NCBI RefSeq assembly: GCF_027244095.1
Contig: NC_069659.1
Span: 87,417,501-87,481,500 of the forward strand
DNA: 64,000 bases
Reading direction: 5' to 3'
Source of the DNA: Hemicordylus capensis
Taxonomy: Eukaryota > Chordata > Lepidosauria > Squamata > Cordylidae
Part shown: piece after piece, positions 11,400-23,098 of the stretch
Position numbering within the stretch: position 1 is the stretch's first letter
Layout of the letters: every line of letters starts with the position of its first letter
Notes under the pieces: model-generated
Told to the model about the DNA's origin: nothing
Databases searched by the model: none
What the model saw: only the letters and a program-made list of their open reading frames with translations
Position numbers and translations under genes: made by a program

Positions 11400-13670
11400 C
11401 AGACCTCATGTGCATTTTTTGGGCTGGATGCACTGAGTTCCTCTGCTCCCCAATTCAGCAAGATCTGGACAGATCTGGACAGTAAGATCCTCTTGTTCCA
11501 CTACTGGATTGGTCTCTGGGTTAACCCTGGGCAGTGGTTCTTCCTTTTGCATGGAATCACTGGTACTTAAGAGTGATGCAAGTGGCTGGTCCTCAATGAG
11601 GTTTGGTGGGTCTGCAAGCGGGGCTTCTGGATCCCTAGTTGCCATCTCATTAGAGCTTGCTTGAGCCTGGCTGCATGTGACCACACTGACACAGGCATGT
11701 CGGGCAACCTGGTTGCTCAGATCATTTCCAATCAAAACAGCAGTTTGTAAATCCTTGTGCACAGTAACTGTCCAGGGACCCCTTACTTTAGGCAAATATT
11801 GGCAAGCGGGAGGTACACCACTGCACTTTCAAATGGTTTAACTGCCCAACTTCTCTCAGGCACAATCATCTCTGGTCTTACAAGGCTTTCATGCATGGAG
11901 GTAATATCAGCGCCAGAGTCTCTCCATCCCTTTCCTCTTCCCATTTATAATTATGCTTTCCTGATGCTCGGCAGGAATGGCATTTGAATCTGTGATGCGA
12001 ACACCCACAAGGAAGTCTTGTTGGGGGTTGTTCAATTCATTTGAGGTCGGGGCAGCTTCTGGGGCCCAGCTAACCAATGGGGTGGCTTGCTCTGGAAGGG
12101 CCCTAGCGGGGATCTGCACCTTGCCGAATCCTCCAAACTGATTCCTAATACCCTGACTAAACCGAGCAAAAATCACATTCCTTTGTGTGCTTATTTACTC
12201 CTTCCCACCTTTTCTGTGCAACCTGGTTCTGGCTCTCAGTCAGCTTCTAGCAAAGTTCTTGCAAAACAATTCAATTTTGATCCCACCTGCTGCCAGCCAA
12301 TTGTGAAGAAACGGGGGTGACTCTATGCTTTCCTGGGACCTACCCTCAGTAGAGAGATTGCTCTGAACCCTCTCCTCTCCGCTCCTTCAGGGTAGGCTGC
12401 TGCCACCAGTTGAAGACTGATCTAAGCCACTGACCAAACTTAGACTCAGCTTCAACAACCTCGAACTGTCTGGCTTGGGACTTACAGGCACTTTACAGCT
12501 AGAGTCCACACAACTCAGCTCTAGATATTATTCTGAAAACAACTCAGTAGCAAATGACCTTATGAGGCACCAGCCGTGGAGCGAGGCTGGCGGCAGCCCG
12601 TGTTCGCACACCACGGCCCCTGGCCCTGCCCCCGCATCTGACATCAGACACGGGGGCCCGGCTAGCCACACTCCCGTGTAGGACATAAGACACAGGGGCA
12701 TGGTCTCCCTCCCAAGGCAGCAGGGCCAATCTCCCCCCCAAACAGAGTCATGCGGCCCCGTTTGGAAGGCAGATAGTCCCGCGCTGCTTTGGGCAGCACA
12801 GGCCGGAGTGACTCTCCCTGCCTTTAAAGGCAGGGAGAGCCATTCCAGCCACGCTGCCAATGCAGTGCGGGCTGATCTCCCTCCCAAATGGGGCCGCATG
12901 ACTCTGTTTGGGAGGGAGATCGGCCCCGCTGCATTGGCAGCGAGGTCAGGAGCAGCTCTCCCTGCCTTTAAAGGCAGGGAGAGTTGCTCCAGCCCGCACT
13001 GCCAATGAAGCACGGGCCGATTTCGTTCCCAAACAGGGCCGCGCAGTCTCATTTGGGAGTAAAATAACGCCCCCGCATCTGACATCAGACGTGGGGGTGT
13101 GTGTCGGGGCCATGAGGTGCGGCCCCTGATTGGCAGCGGCCCGGGTGCTTTGAACCTATTTGCCCAATGGTGGCTTCGCCCCTGAGAGGCACATGGGGAA
13201 GAGTTTTGCAAGTAACCCTCCAGAACCTGCTAAATCAGACTAGAGCCACTTCTAAGTATCTGAACTGTATTAAGAAACAAGGGTTGCACACAGAATAAGG
13301 AATTGGGAGAAAGCAGGTTGAAATTGGAAGTAAAGAAAGGCACACAGGAATTCAAAAGAAAATACAAAAAGCATTTCCTAACTGACTAGCACTGAGCTTT
13401 ACCTTAGTCTATCAGTAGGCAGGTCCTTGGCTGAGAGAGCATTAATCTCTACAGCTTCTCCCAGTGGAACATCCATTTGCAGATGGAAAAGGGTGAAACA
13501 CTGGCCAAGCCATTGTCCTTTAGCTTTAAAGCCAGGAGGGAAGGGGCGAGCTCACACCTCTCCTAGTTTAAAGAGTATTCTAATTTCCTCCCCCATCTGG
13601 GTGGTGAGATGCAAAGTGGCCCTATCTCCTCTGTTAGATAAGATTAGGGAATTGGTGGACATTGTTTGTT
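11400..13670 (-). repeat. LTR retroelement fossil (Ty3/gypsy- or ERV-like), gag/protease part
   Basis: Minus-strand pieces between 11,406 and 12,176 resemble the gag-protease part of a retroelement polyprotein, and the DNA upstream (about 12,400) has a leader containing tggtggcagcagc, a plausible primer-site region. Sequence at about 13,200-13,670 may be the matching 5' terminal repeat. It is clearly broken, with several interruptions, and has been split by a 614-bp hAT element. Polymerase and integrase parts are not seen. Family placement is tentative. Confidence 0.5.
12571..13184. mobile_element. GC-rich non-autonomous hAT element, 614 bp
   Basis: Flanked by tgaggcac (12563-12570) and agaggcac (13185-13192), an 8-bp duplication with one mismatch. 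The right end read inward is caggggcgaagccacc, the same type as other hAT copies here; the left end is cagccgtggagcgagg. Inside, tctccctgcctttaaaggc and related blocks occur repeatedly in both orientations, giving long hairpins. Strong CpG content explains open frames through it; no transposase is seen. Confidence 0.75.
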
Positions 13671-13689
13671 AGACATTGTGGAGTGAGAT

Positions 13690-14769
13690 GATGGAGGTCT
13701 GCTCGATGCCCATTAAACCTTGATGTCCGGGCCAATCTGGCCAATGGCTTGAGCCGGCCCTGGGTACCAGTGACCACAGCCTTCAGTCTGATATGTCTTG
13801 ATATATTTTCCAGGCATGACTTTAGAAGAGCCTTGTATTTTCATCACAACTTGTGAAAAAAGAAGTGAGAAAATTTTACCAAGAAAGCTTATATCTAACA
13901 ATGCTCAGAACCTTCTTAGAATATTGTGTCTCTTTATGCCATCTAAAGTAAAATAAAAAGTAGAAAGTAAATAATAGAAAACTAGAGACCTTTAGTCAAA
14001 TATTTAGCTGGCTATTTCAAATCAGCTCTGTGGAATTGTGTGGAATATCACATCTTTCTTTCTCATTGGCTTCCTTTCTGTTGGCCCATGTTGCTATGGC
14101 TGCACAGCTTTCTTTCCTCTGAACTAAATTCCTGTAAAAGGCACAGACTTCCTCATGCCTCTCAACCATGTGTGAAGGTTCCAATCCCTTGCCTCCTCTT
14201 CTCAACTCTTTGCTCTCCTACTCTTTTCTCCATTCCTTGGCCTCTTCCATTCCATCCTGTAACTCACAGCTTTTCACTGCCTAGTTTATGACTACCATTC
14301 CTCCTGTGCTCTCTTAGCTTGCCTTCCTCCTTGGATTATTAAGATTTACAGCAACCCAGGATACCTTCACAGAGCCTCTCTTGTGCCTAGGTCTTCTTGT
14401 GTGGCATGTTTACCAGCCAAACTAGTACTTTTGTCTTCACAGAAGCCAGTGACACTATTCTGCTCCAGTGGTTCTGGTTCTCACTTCTTAGAAAGAATGC
14501 TAGCAAACCTTCTGGGACATCACATCAGTTCTGTGGTGCAGGGAAGAAACTAAAAACAAAAGGCAGATTTAAAATATTAAAGATGTTACACTAATGACTA
14601 AAATAATCTGAAGATAAAACAGGCTTGTTTTCACTGACTGGTATCAAAGAGATTTTAAAAATGGATTTATTTATTTTTTTTAAAAAATTCAAATATAAAT
14701 GAAGGTAATGAAAATAAAAATAACAACAACAACAACAACCCACTTTACCTAATGTTAATTTATTCTGGG
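13690..14769. other. Intergenic, no recognised feature
   Basis: AT-rich DNA with pyrimidine-rich patches near 14,200; nothing supported. Confidence 0.35.
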
Positions 14770-15262
14770 CCAATTCAGACAATAATGCCCAAGCCCTTGA
14801 GATTAAAAGGGGGATGTGCCAAATGAGCAGTCATTGTGACATCTTTTGCTATGTAGCATCCAAACGTGTCCCTGTATCACATGGTGGGCCTGTTCATCTA
14901 AACCAGGGGTTCTCAACGTTGGGTCTCCAAATGTTATTGGACTTCAATTCCAATAATCCCCTTCCCCAGTGGCCTTTGGTTGGGAATTATGGGAGTTGAA
15001 GTCCAATAACATCTGGGGACCCAACATTGAGAATCCCTGATCTGAACACCACTCTACGTGCACTCCAAATACTAGCTTAAATACTAGTTAAGCTAGTATT
15101 TGGAGCACATGCAGAGCTGCCATCTGGACAAACCGCTCCCCACCACACAACAATGGGACATGCCAGGAGGGCTCTTGGACATTTGTGAAAGATGTCATGA
15201 TAGTTGTGCTCATGGTCTGTCCCCCTTTTAATCATGTGGGCTACGTAAATACTACCTAAACC
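14770..15262. mobile_element. Inverted-repeat miniature transposon
   Basis: Left arm attaaaagggggatgtgcc with tcattgtgacatctttt is mirrored at the right by cccccttttaatcatg with gaaagatgtcatgata. The core has aaatactagttaagctagt. A second copy begins at 63,773. Superfamily not clear. It is split by a younger element at 14,904-15,039. Confidence 0.7.
14904..15039. mobile_element. 136-bp hAT miniature element (palindromic)
   Basis: Near-perfect palindrome beginning caggggttctcaacgttggg and ending cccaacattgagaatccctg, with 8-bp flanks atctaaac (14896-14903) and atctgaac (15040-15047). Same family as 45,638-45,773. Confidence 0.9.
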
Positions 15263-15867
15263 ATCCCTCTGTTAATGATACTTAGAAAGGATTCATAGTA
15301 AAGAATTAGAAAAGGTTGCTTGAAAAAATTGGCTATGAAATCATATCAACCTATTGCTGACTCAAAATTGTAAGATGAGGTTGCCATTCCTACAAAAAGT
15401 CAGTGAGATTTAGGTATCTTATCCCTTCGTATTGCCTATGAAAGTTTACCATTCATTCTTTAGGCTGCAAGCCTAAACACACAAGCACATTTATTCGGGG
15501 GTAAGCCCTACTGAACACACGGGCTAATATACAGAGTAATGAAGCACCAGAGCTCTTTGAGAAGCACTGCTGCATTGGACATTAACACAACTATGCTGTT
15601 GACCCACGGTGGGGTGGTGGGCAGTTTGCTGATTTCCCCTTCCTCTGGAAGTGCTCTCTGTGACCCAGAGGTAGATCTCTGAGGGCTGTGTAACTCTCAT
15701 CAGTGTAGTCCTAGTAGGTGGTGGCATGAAGAACAGAGCCTCCCCCCCAAATGATAACAGGTGGGCCTTAAGCTACCTGGAGCTCTGGGGTTTTAAACGT
15801 AATGTCCAGAACCTTACATTGTACCCCGCAAAAAGATGGAAAACCAGTGGAGATCATACAACAAGGG

Positions 15868-15949
15868 GAGGATTGTAGCTCAGTAGAAGAGATCAGCTTC
15901 GCATGCAGAAAGTCCCAGATCAAACCCTGGCATCTCTACATAGGCTGAG

Positions 15950-15952
<3 letters not shown>
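15868..15952 (+). repeat. tRNA-derived SINE, part 1 (head)
   Basis: Reads gattgtagctcagtagaag, gcatgcagaaagtcccagat and aaaccctggcatctc: a tRNA-type head of the same family as 565-775. The body resumes at 16,217 and again at 17,187 after insertions. Confidence 0.8.
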
Positions 15953-15993
<41 letters not shown>

Positions 15994-16216
15994 ATATAAC
16001 ATATTTCAACAAATGTGCTCAAAGCAGTTTACATAGAAAAATACATAACAAATAAATGAGATGGTTCTCTGTCCGACAAGGGTTCACAGTCTAAAAGGCA
16101 GATACCACCAACAACCACTGGAGGGATGAGGTGCTGGGGCTGGATAGGGACAGTTGGGTCTCCCCCTGCTAAATATAAGAGAATCACCACTGTAAAAGGT
16201 GCCCCTTTGTTCAGTT
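15953..16216 (-). repeat. L2-like 3'-end repeat with (ACT)n tail, inserted in SINE
   Basis: An (ACT)n run at about 15,953-15,992 is followed by the L2-like family in minus orientation (gctcaaagcagtttacatag, ggggctggatagggacag, ccccctgctaaatataag, gagaatcaccactg). It lies between two parts of one SINE. Confidence 0.75.
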
Positions 16217-16265
16217 AGTAGAAGCCAGGGGAATCCCTGGAGAGCTGCTATCAGTTAGTGTAGAC
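16217..16265 (+). repeat. tRNA-derived SINE, part 2 (body)
   Basis: aatccctggagagctgctat and cagttagtgtagac match the family body (ccctggagagccgctgccagtc, gtgtagac) and stop at the hAT insertion. Confidence 0.75.
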
Positions 16266-16762
16266 TAGGCTTGTGCCCGAAACGTTTCAGAGGCCATTGT
16301 AAAGGCCTCCGAAACGTTTCAGCACTGGGGCAGGATTCGGTGCTTCGGCACCGGCGGGGGTACTACTTCAAGGATGGGGGAGGGTGTACTCACACACACC
16401 CCGCCGCGTTTCCCCCGCCGGCGCTCTCCAAATTTCAAGCCCCTCGGGGCAGCAGCATTCCTCCCTGCCGCCCCGTTCCCCCCATCGGCTGGAAGTGGCT
16501 GGAAGTCACGAGCGAGCACGCGTGCGCCCGCCTGCGTGCCGTGCGCATGCAGGCACAACGGGCGCCCCCGCACTCGCGACTTTCGGCCACTTCCAGCCGA
16601 CGGGGGGAACGGGGCGTCAGGGAGAACGCTGCCGCCCCGAGGGGCTTGAAATTTGGAGAGTGCCGGCGGGGGAAATGCAGCGGGGGGGGGTGTGAGTACA
16701 CCCTCCCCCACCCTTAAAGTAGTACCCACGCCGGTGCCGAAGTCTATTCGGGCACATCCCTA
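16266..16762. mobile_element. 497-bp CpG-rich palindromic hAT element
   Basis: Ends are taggcttgtgcccgaa and ttcgggcacatccccta-like (ttcgggcacatcccta), flanked on both sides by the exact 8-bp repeat gtgtagac (16258-16265 and 16763-16770). The two halves are close inverted copies meeting near 16,545. Related to the CCCTA-ended elements at 47,035 and 56,515. Confidence 0.9.
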
Positions 16763-16770
16763 GTGTAGAC

Positions 16771-16895
16771 CATGCCTGCTCAACTTAGCCCTCCCCCAGC
16801 TGTTTTTGAACTACAACTCCCATAATACCCAGCCACAGTGAGTTATGGGAATTGTAGGCCAACATCTGCAGGAGAGCCGAAGCTGAACAGCCCTG
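16771..16895. mobile_element. 125-bp hAT miniature element
   Basis: Starts catgcctgctcaacttag and ends cgaagctgaacagccctg, inverted relatives of each other, with the core gaactacaactcccata and gggaattgtagg. Flanks are gtgtagac (16763-16770) and atgtagac (16896-16903), so it used the same target as its left neighbour. Confidence 0.88.
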
Positions 16896-16903
16896 ATGTA
16901 GAC

Positions 16904-17186
16904 AATACTACTACTACTACTACTACTGCTACTACTACCATGTATATTTATATACCACTCTCCAACATAATTGTCAAAGCAGTTTACATAGAAAAATAAA
17001 TAATACATAAATAAGATGGCTCCCTGTCCCCAAAGGGCTCACAAGCTAAAAAGAAACATAAGGTAGACACCAGCAACAGCCTGGAGGGATGCAGTGCTGG
17101 GGCTGGATAGGGACAGTTGCTCTCTCCCCGCTAAATGTAAGATAATCAGCACTTTTAAAAGATGTATCTTTGCTTATTTAGCAGGG
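16904..17186 (-). repeat. L2-like 3'-end repeat with (ACT)n tail, inserted in SINE
   Basis: Another minus-strand member: (ACT)n, atatttatataccactctcc, gcagtttacatagaaaaata, ggctccctgtccccaaaggg, agggacagttgctctctccc. It separates the SINE body from its tail. Confidence 0.75.
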
Positions 17187-17235
17187 GCTAGATAGATCAA
17201 TGATCCAACTCAGTATAGGGCAGCTTCTTATGTAA
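17187..17235 (+). repeat. tRNA-derived SINE, part 3 (tail)
   Basis: gggctagatagatcaatgat, ccaactcagtatagggcag and cttcttatgt are the 3' end of the SINE whose head is at 15,868. Confidence 0.78.
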
Positions 17236-17586
17236 CTTATGGAGTAGTGAGCTCCTGCAGAGAGACCCTGACAGCAGCATTTTGATTGGCAGCAGAATCT
17301 ACCTTTTCAAGTGTATTGCAATAACCTTACCAGGGCATGGATGACAGTAGCCAGATTTGCTTTCTCCAGGAAGGGTTGCAACTGTTGTACAAGCTGAAGC
17401 TGCACAAAGGCATTCCTGGCCACATCCACTATCTGACCATCCATTAGCAAAGCCAGGTCTAGGAATTTCCCCCAAGACTACACACTTGCTCTTTTGGAGT
17501 GTTACCCCAAGAAGAGCAGGCTGAACACCTCCTTCCAGATAACTCTCCTACTTATAACCAGCCTCTGTTTTGTCTGTTTTGACCCT

Positions 17587-17850
17587 TGCTGACTTGGCAA
17601 AGAGGCACCTTTTAACGTGGTGATTCTCGTTATTTAGCAGGGGGAGAGTAACTGGCCCTATCCACCCCCAGCACAGTACTTCCAGTGACTGTTGCTGATG
17701 TCTACCTTATGTTTCTTTTTAGATTGTGAGCCCTTTGGGGACAGGGAGCCATCTTATTTGTTTGTTATTTCTCTGTGTAAACCACCATGAGCCATTTTTG
17801 GAAAGGCGGTATAGAAATCGAACTATTGTTGTTGTTGTTGTTGTTGTTGT
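17587..17850 (+). repeat. L2-like 3'-end repeat
   Basis: Full-looking member: ttggcaaagaggcacctttt, tagcagggggagagtaac, gtgagccctttggggacagg, gtgtaaaccaccatgagcc, ggaaaggcggtatag, then (TTG)n at about 17,824-17,850. Confidence 0.8.
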
Positions 17851-18174
17851 CCTTTTGTTTGCCAACATCCAGCCCATTTCTACCTTCAAACATACATTCA
17901 GAACATCTAACAACTTTCTGGGATAAGACAACAGGAGATTCATTCACACAGTGATTTACTGGGTACGTCAAAATTCCTACCCAGTTTCGGGAGCTGCATG
18001 CACATCCTGATTTTTGATTATCTGTACCCAGCTGCTGAATGGAGTAGGAGGAAAAGCCCTCCTACCCAGCAGGAGGCTAGCTGATGATCACTGTTTGCGC
18101 CTTCTACTTTCTTTTTCCCTCTCAGTCAGAAATCAGGAGCATGCACATCTCCTGAAACTGGGTAGGTATCTTGG

Positions 18175-19166
18175 CAGGGGCGTATCTATAGGGGGCAGGG
18201 GGGCACGTGCCCCGGGCGCCACTTGAAGGGGGGGGGCGCAATTTCTTAAAATTAAATAATTTTTAAAAATTGCCACCAAAACAAAATGGCCACTGGGCAT
18301 GCTCAAACGGCCTCTGTGAGGCCCTAGGGCATGCCACGCCTTGCAGAGGCCATTTGAGCATGCACAGTGGCCATTTTGTTTTCAGGACCACCGCACATGC
18401 TCAAATGGTGCCTGTGAGGCCCTAGAGGCCAGTGGGAGGAGGGGGAAACTTTGCAGACCCCCCACAGCCTTTAAGATGTCCCCCGAAGGGGCTACAGGTA
18501 ATTTTTTTAAAAAAATTAATATAATATGTCACTGTACACATATTCAGATTGGCACTATGTACAGAGAATAAGGGCTTGTGAATACTGAGCTGAAGTTTAT
18601 GAGCTAAGATTGTATCCATTTGCTCTTACTTTGCTTCTTGTGATAAGTGAGTTCAATGTGATGTCTTAATAATATGGCTATTAATGGTGAGTTTGTCTTT
18701 GAATCAGTGTGAAATCCTTAGTATTAAGGCTCACTGGGAGTTTCTTGCTCTCTTTCTCTCAGTGCTGGACTAGGTCCGGGGAGATAATCTGTAATCGTGA
18801 TGCTACAATGCATAGCAGAGAATTAGACAGGCACTTCTTTTAGTTTTTCCAAGTACAACTCCGCATAATATTTGGGGATTTCATGAGCCCCAGAATACTG
18901 AAATTTGTCATTTTCCAGCATTTTAACCTGAGCTATCCAAACAAATTAATGATAGCCCCACAATTTGGATAGTTTTAAAAAATAAATCTGAAGTGGTAGA
19001 TAGGAGCTTGACCACATGTATGATATTGGTAATTTTTGTAATTTTTTAAATTTTTAAAATAAAAGTTTTCTGAAACGTGTGTCAGTCAGATGTATGTTGG
19101 GGGGGGGGCGGGGGGGCACAATTTCAGTGCTTGCCCTGGGCTCCGTTTTCCCTAGTTACGCCACTG
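18175..19166 (+). mobile_element. 992-bp non-autonomous hAT element
   Basis: Begins caggggcgtatctatagg and ends ccctagttacgccactg, inverted ends, with exact 8-bp duplication tatcttgg at 18167-18174 and 19167-19174. The interior has no transposase and includes inverted blocks around ggccattttgtt and catgctcaaa. It is the same family as 25,882-26,931, in the opposite orientation. Confidence 0.92.
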
Positions 19167-19174
19167 TATCTTGG

Positions 19175-20680
19175 CCTACCCAGTTAATCATTATATGAAC
19201 AAGCTTGTTGTGAGGTAGACCAGCATATCACCTGCATATTCATGATATACTAGTGTCAGTCTCCGGATTATCTCCCCCAGTGGCTTTATGTAGATATTTA
19301 CTAAGGTCCCTTGCTAATTTCCCCTTCTTCTGGAAGTGCTCTCTGTGAACCAGAGGTAGGTTCTTGAGGACCGTGCAACTCTCATCAGTGTAGTCTTAGT
19401 TGGTGGTTTTATGTAGATATTTAATCATACTTCTGCTTTTAGTGTTACTTGCAGCTGATCTTCCACCTTCACTGCTTTTTACATTGTTACTGTTTTTAGT
19501 TTTTTTATGGAACTGAAATGTGATTTAACAAGAAATTATTTTACTGTTGCATTTTGTATTATAGGCTGCCCAGAGTATTGGAAGTGAACTGAAAGAGGTG
19601 GGGTGTGTGTGTGTGGAGGAAGTTTGCCTGTTGTACCAGGGGAAAAGAGGATAGTTGTCGACACAGCCTGCCTCTAAACACAAGTCTACTATTAAATGCT
19701 GAAATCCCACTGATTCTAATAGAAGTGAGTCATTGCCACCTTTTGCCTAATTGTGCTCAAGGAAAGAATTGCCTCTCATTTTCTAGAAACTTGAATCTAG
19801 TTGTATTTTTAATGTTCCAAGCAGATATTTTGTGGGGAATTTTAAAAAACGAATTCTGATTGCATATTCATGGGTTATGCTTCCGCTACATTTTGCAGCA
19901 GGTGAACCACGAATACTACGCATAATTAGTCAAACCAGATCTGTCCAGTTAACACACATCTGATTGTATTTAATAGTGTATAAATTTCAAGCAAGAAAAA
20001 TGGGATGACAGCAATATGAGCCTTGCACACAGCAGGTTTGAAAGCCATGATCAGATTAGTTTTCATACAAATTTAACAGGAGCCTTCATAGATCCTGAAC
20101 TCAGTCAAGATCAGAGGGGCCCTATAAAATGTTACTCGGTCCCGCTTAATTCCAGTAATTCTATTATTCTGTTAGTAATAGCTTCACATTAGGCAGCTTT
20201 CATTAGAGAAGAATATGAACCATTACTTTAAAAAAAGTTTCAAGGGGATTCAGTGTATGGAAAAACGTTATCTTTTCTCCTGGGACCCAAGAGATAGCCC
20301 CGTCACCTTACACATGCCTTTCCATCAGCTGTGAGAATTTCCAGAACCATGGTAGCTTGATTACATTCAATCCACATTAGAATGGAGACTGGTGAGGAAC
20401 ATGGTATATGCCAGAAGAGTCTCCCATCAGCTAGCACACAGTTTCCTGTTAACATGTATTGATTGTACTAGGCAGACACTAACCATATTGCCACCATGCC
20501 AGTTTTAGCCACACCATCTGGTATTCACTGTAGGAAACTGAGTCACCAGTAATGATAGCTGTATCTCAGTTTGCTATTAGGAAACAAAACATTAATTTCC
20601 TCATGTAAATGTGCTATAACACAATTATAAAATCCATTCATTAGCCTTCCTATCTCTAGTGTTAAAGCAGTGATATGCCA
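19175..20680. other. Intergenic, no recognised feature
   Basis: No exon or clear transposon; a short patch near 19,320-19,400 resembles 15,630-15,715 (ccccttcttctggaagtgctc against ccccttcctctggaagtgctc), so both may be pieces of one uncharacterised repeat. Confidence 0.4.
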
Positions 20681-20866
20681 CAGAGGGGCATGGCCATAAC
20701 TACTATAAGGCAAGGGGAGGTGGCTGCCTGGGGGCCCCCACGCCTCGAGGGGGCCCCCAGAGGCAAGTCACATGACTATATATTGTGAAGTGTGTGTGTG
20801 TATCAGCGAGGGGCCCATTTTAAAATTTTGTCTCTGGGCCCACTCCAGCCTTGTTACGCCCCTGCA
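20681..20866. mobile_element. Short hAT miniature element
   Basis: Right end ttgttacgcccctg is the family end; left end gaggggcatggccataacta is a worn version. cagagggg occurs on both sides, but the left copy merges with the element start, so the duplication is not clean. A strong hairpin (ctgggggcccccacg, cgagggggcccccag) lies inside. Confidence 0.6.
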
Positions 20867-20944
20867 GAGGGGGATGCTGATTACAGCCAAGAAAAGCAGA
20901 GTTGAGCTTCTCTTCGAAAAATGTTATCATGTCTTCTTATCACT

Positions 20945-21296
20945 TTTAACATGCCCCCTGCTAAATGAGCAAAGAGGCACCTTTTAAAGTTTTATGGTTC
21001 TCTTTTACTTAACAGGAGAAAAGCAATTGTACCTATCCAGCCTCAGCACAGCATCCTTCCAGTGGTTGTTGCTGGTGTCTATCTTACATTTCATTTTAGA
21101 TTGTGAACCTTTTGGGAAACATTGAACCATCTTATTTATTTACTATTTATCTATGTAAACCACTTTGAACACTTTTACTGGAGTGATATACTGGATGGTT
21201 TATTTATTTATTTAACACATTTTTATACCGCCCAAAATGCAAGTTCTCTGGGCGGTTTACAGTAGAGATGTTGTTGTTGTTGTTGTTGTTGTTGTA
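20945..21296 (+). repeat. L2-like repeats and (GTT)n
   Basis: 20,945-21,190 is an L2-like 3'-end copy (gcaaagaggcacctttt, agtggttgttgctggtgtct, attgtgaaccttttggg). 21,195-21,260 is a second, minus-strand LINE tail (ttttataccgcccaaaatgc, ctctgggcggttt). (GTT)n follows at 21,270-21,296. Confidence 0.65.
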
Positions 21297-22436
21297 ATAG
21301 TTGTGGTAGAAGACAACAAACATTTTCTTTTACCCATATCCCATCATATGTCTTTCCTCCCCTCCAACAGATTTTAAAAGCATCATTGATCATCAACCTC
21401 TAGAATGCTAAAAGACAGAAGACGCCTCAAATGTACGCCTTGCGTGACAATATAGAGCACTCCCACTGAGCAGCGTTTGGCTTTCTTCTCTTAATGTTGG
21501 ATTTCAGTCACCACTAGACAATGTCGGGCCCCACCACTGCAGCAAGATGTCTTGACTCTCCGCAGGCTTGCTTGTAGCACTGCATTGTATTAGTCACAGT
21601 TCTCATTGTGCTAATATCTGTGGGAGTCGAACACATTAGCTGAAACTCTGTTTGCTTCTGCAGCTGATGAGGATCACTCGGTTCAGGTGTGATCAATGCT
21701 GCTTCTCCTGAGTGGGGCTAAAATGAAAAGGGCTTCTCATTGGTGCTTGATGGCAAATCAGGGTCACACCCGGGCCATTAGGTACCCTAGACATTTCTTC
21801 TGAACACTGGTGGCTTCTTACTCCCTGTTCCAGTTCAGTTCGGTACAGGCAAGATTCCAGACTCAGCTGTCTGTCTGAATCAAATCCTACATAAACCAGT
21901 GCTTTTTAAATAGAGGAAAGAGAGACACAATAATATTTAGAAAACAAAAACATTTCAGGTCCAATCTGATCACAGCAAGCAAAGCCAGGGGAAAAAAGTG
22001 TGCACAACGAGGAAAGAATACACTTGCTGGAGGCACAGTGTTTGTGAAGAGCTGAATATGGAAGGGTGGCTTGCATGTCATCGGAGAGAAAAATTAAGTT
22101 GGCACTTATGTAAGCCATGAGATAGATGCATTGAGTATTTCAAATCTAGAATCTTGTATGTTTGGTGGGGGGCACTACATAGTTTTAGCAAGAGAGTCCA
22201 TTGCAAGACACTTCTGAGACATAACGCTGAACCTTTTCCCCAACCATCCATACTCCTGAACCCTCTTTTCCTCAGCTATTTTCCATCTACTGATGTGCCA
22301 AAATTAGAAGTAACCCCACAGGGAGAAAAAGAGCTTGGGAAAGCAGGTTCAGAAGAAAAGTGTGAGTGGAGGAAACAGGTCCAGCTCCGGGTTTCAGGAA
22401 GTCTTTGGCAAAAAGATGCTCCCTAGTGGGTCCTCT
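21297..22436. other. Intergenic, no recognised feature
   Basis: Nothing supportable; short frames only. Confidence 0.35.
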
Positions 22437-22740
22437 CCCATCTGGGAGGAGCTTCCCCCACTTACTGTGGCTGCAGAGACAGGTTCTTATTTATTCTTGC
22501 CAGGCCAGCAGCAACAACACATTCTAGACAAGAGGGTGCTGCCCAGCATCCTTTTCCTTCAAAATGGTCCATGTTGTGTCACAAGAGGAGGAAAAAATGG
22601 CAGTCAGCAGCTGCTGGCTAGAGGCAGCAGTCAACAGCACTCTTGTTGCTGCTGCTGGCCCATCAAGAATGAAAGAACAACTACCACAGGAGAGGGATAG
22701 GGCATCCCAGCTGATGGACTGGGCCCTTTAAATCATCCAC
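22437..22740. mobile_element. Palindromic miniature transposon candidate
   Basis: ttattcttgccaggccagc and cagcaacaacac on the left are mirrored by gttgctgctgctggcccatc and aagaatga on the right. Superfamily and ends not resolved. Confidence 0.45.
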
Positions 22741-22922
22741 TCCACTTTATTGGAAATCAACATGTCCCAGATGCTAACACACCACTCGGTAACCCTTTGC
22801 CACAGCTAAAGCTTCTATTTATTACTGTATTGTAAAATCCAAAAACCCACAGTAATATTTTTGGTTCCACACAAAGACAGGCATTTGAACAAGAAAAAAA
22901 CAAACACTTTATTGCAGAATGA

Positions 22923-23090
22923 CAGGGGCATAGCTATAATTGAACGAAAGGGTTCAAAGAACACGGGCTCCCAGCTCCTGAGGGCCCTCCAGCTCCATCC
23001 CTTCCTATTTTCTTCATTATCTCCCTCACTCTGGGGGACCGCCAGAGAGCGGGATGAACACGGGCCCCCTCTCCCCTAGCTACGCCCCTG
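22923..23090. mobile_element. 168-bp hAT miniature element
   Basis: Starts caggggcatagctataatt, ends cccctagctacgcccctg, with exact 8-bp duplication cagaatga at 22915-22922 and 23091-23098. Confidence 0.93.
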
Positions 23091-23098
23091 CAGAATGA

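Noticed and set aside
12528-13211. 227-codon minus-strand frame
   Set aside because: Produced by the GC-rich hairpin repeats of a hAT element; no domain and repetitive composition.
16271-16729. Overlapping GC-rich frames on both strands
   Set aside because: Entirely within the palindromic hAT element; both strands look alike because the DNA is an inverted repeat.
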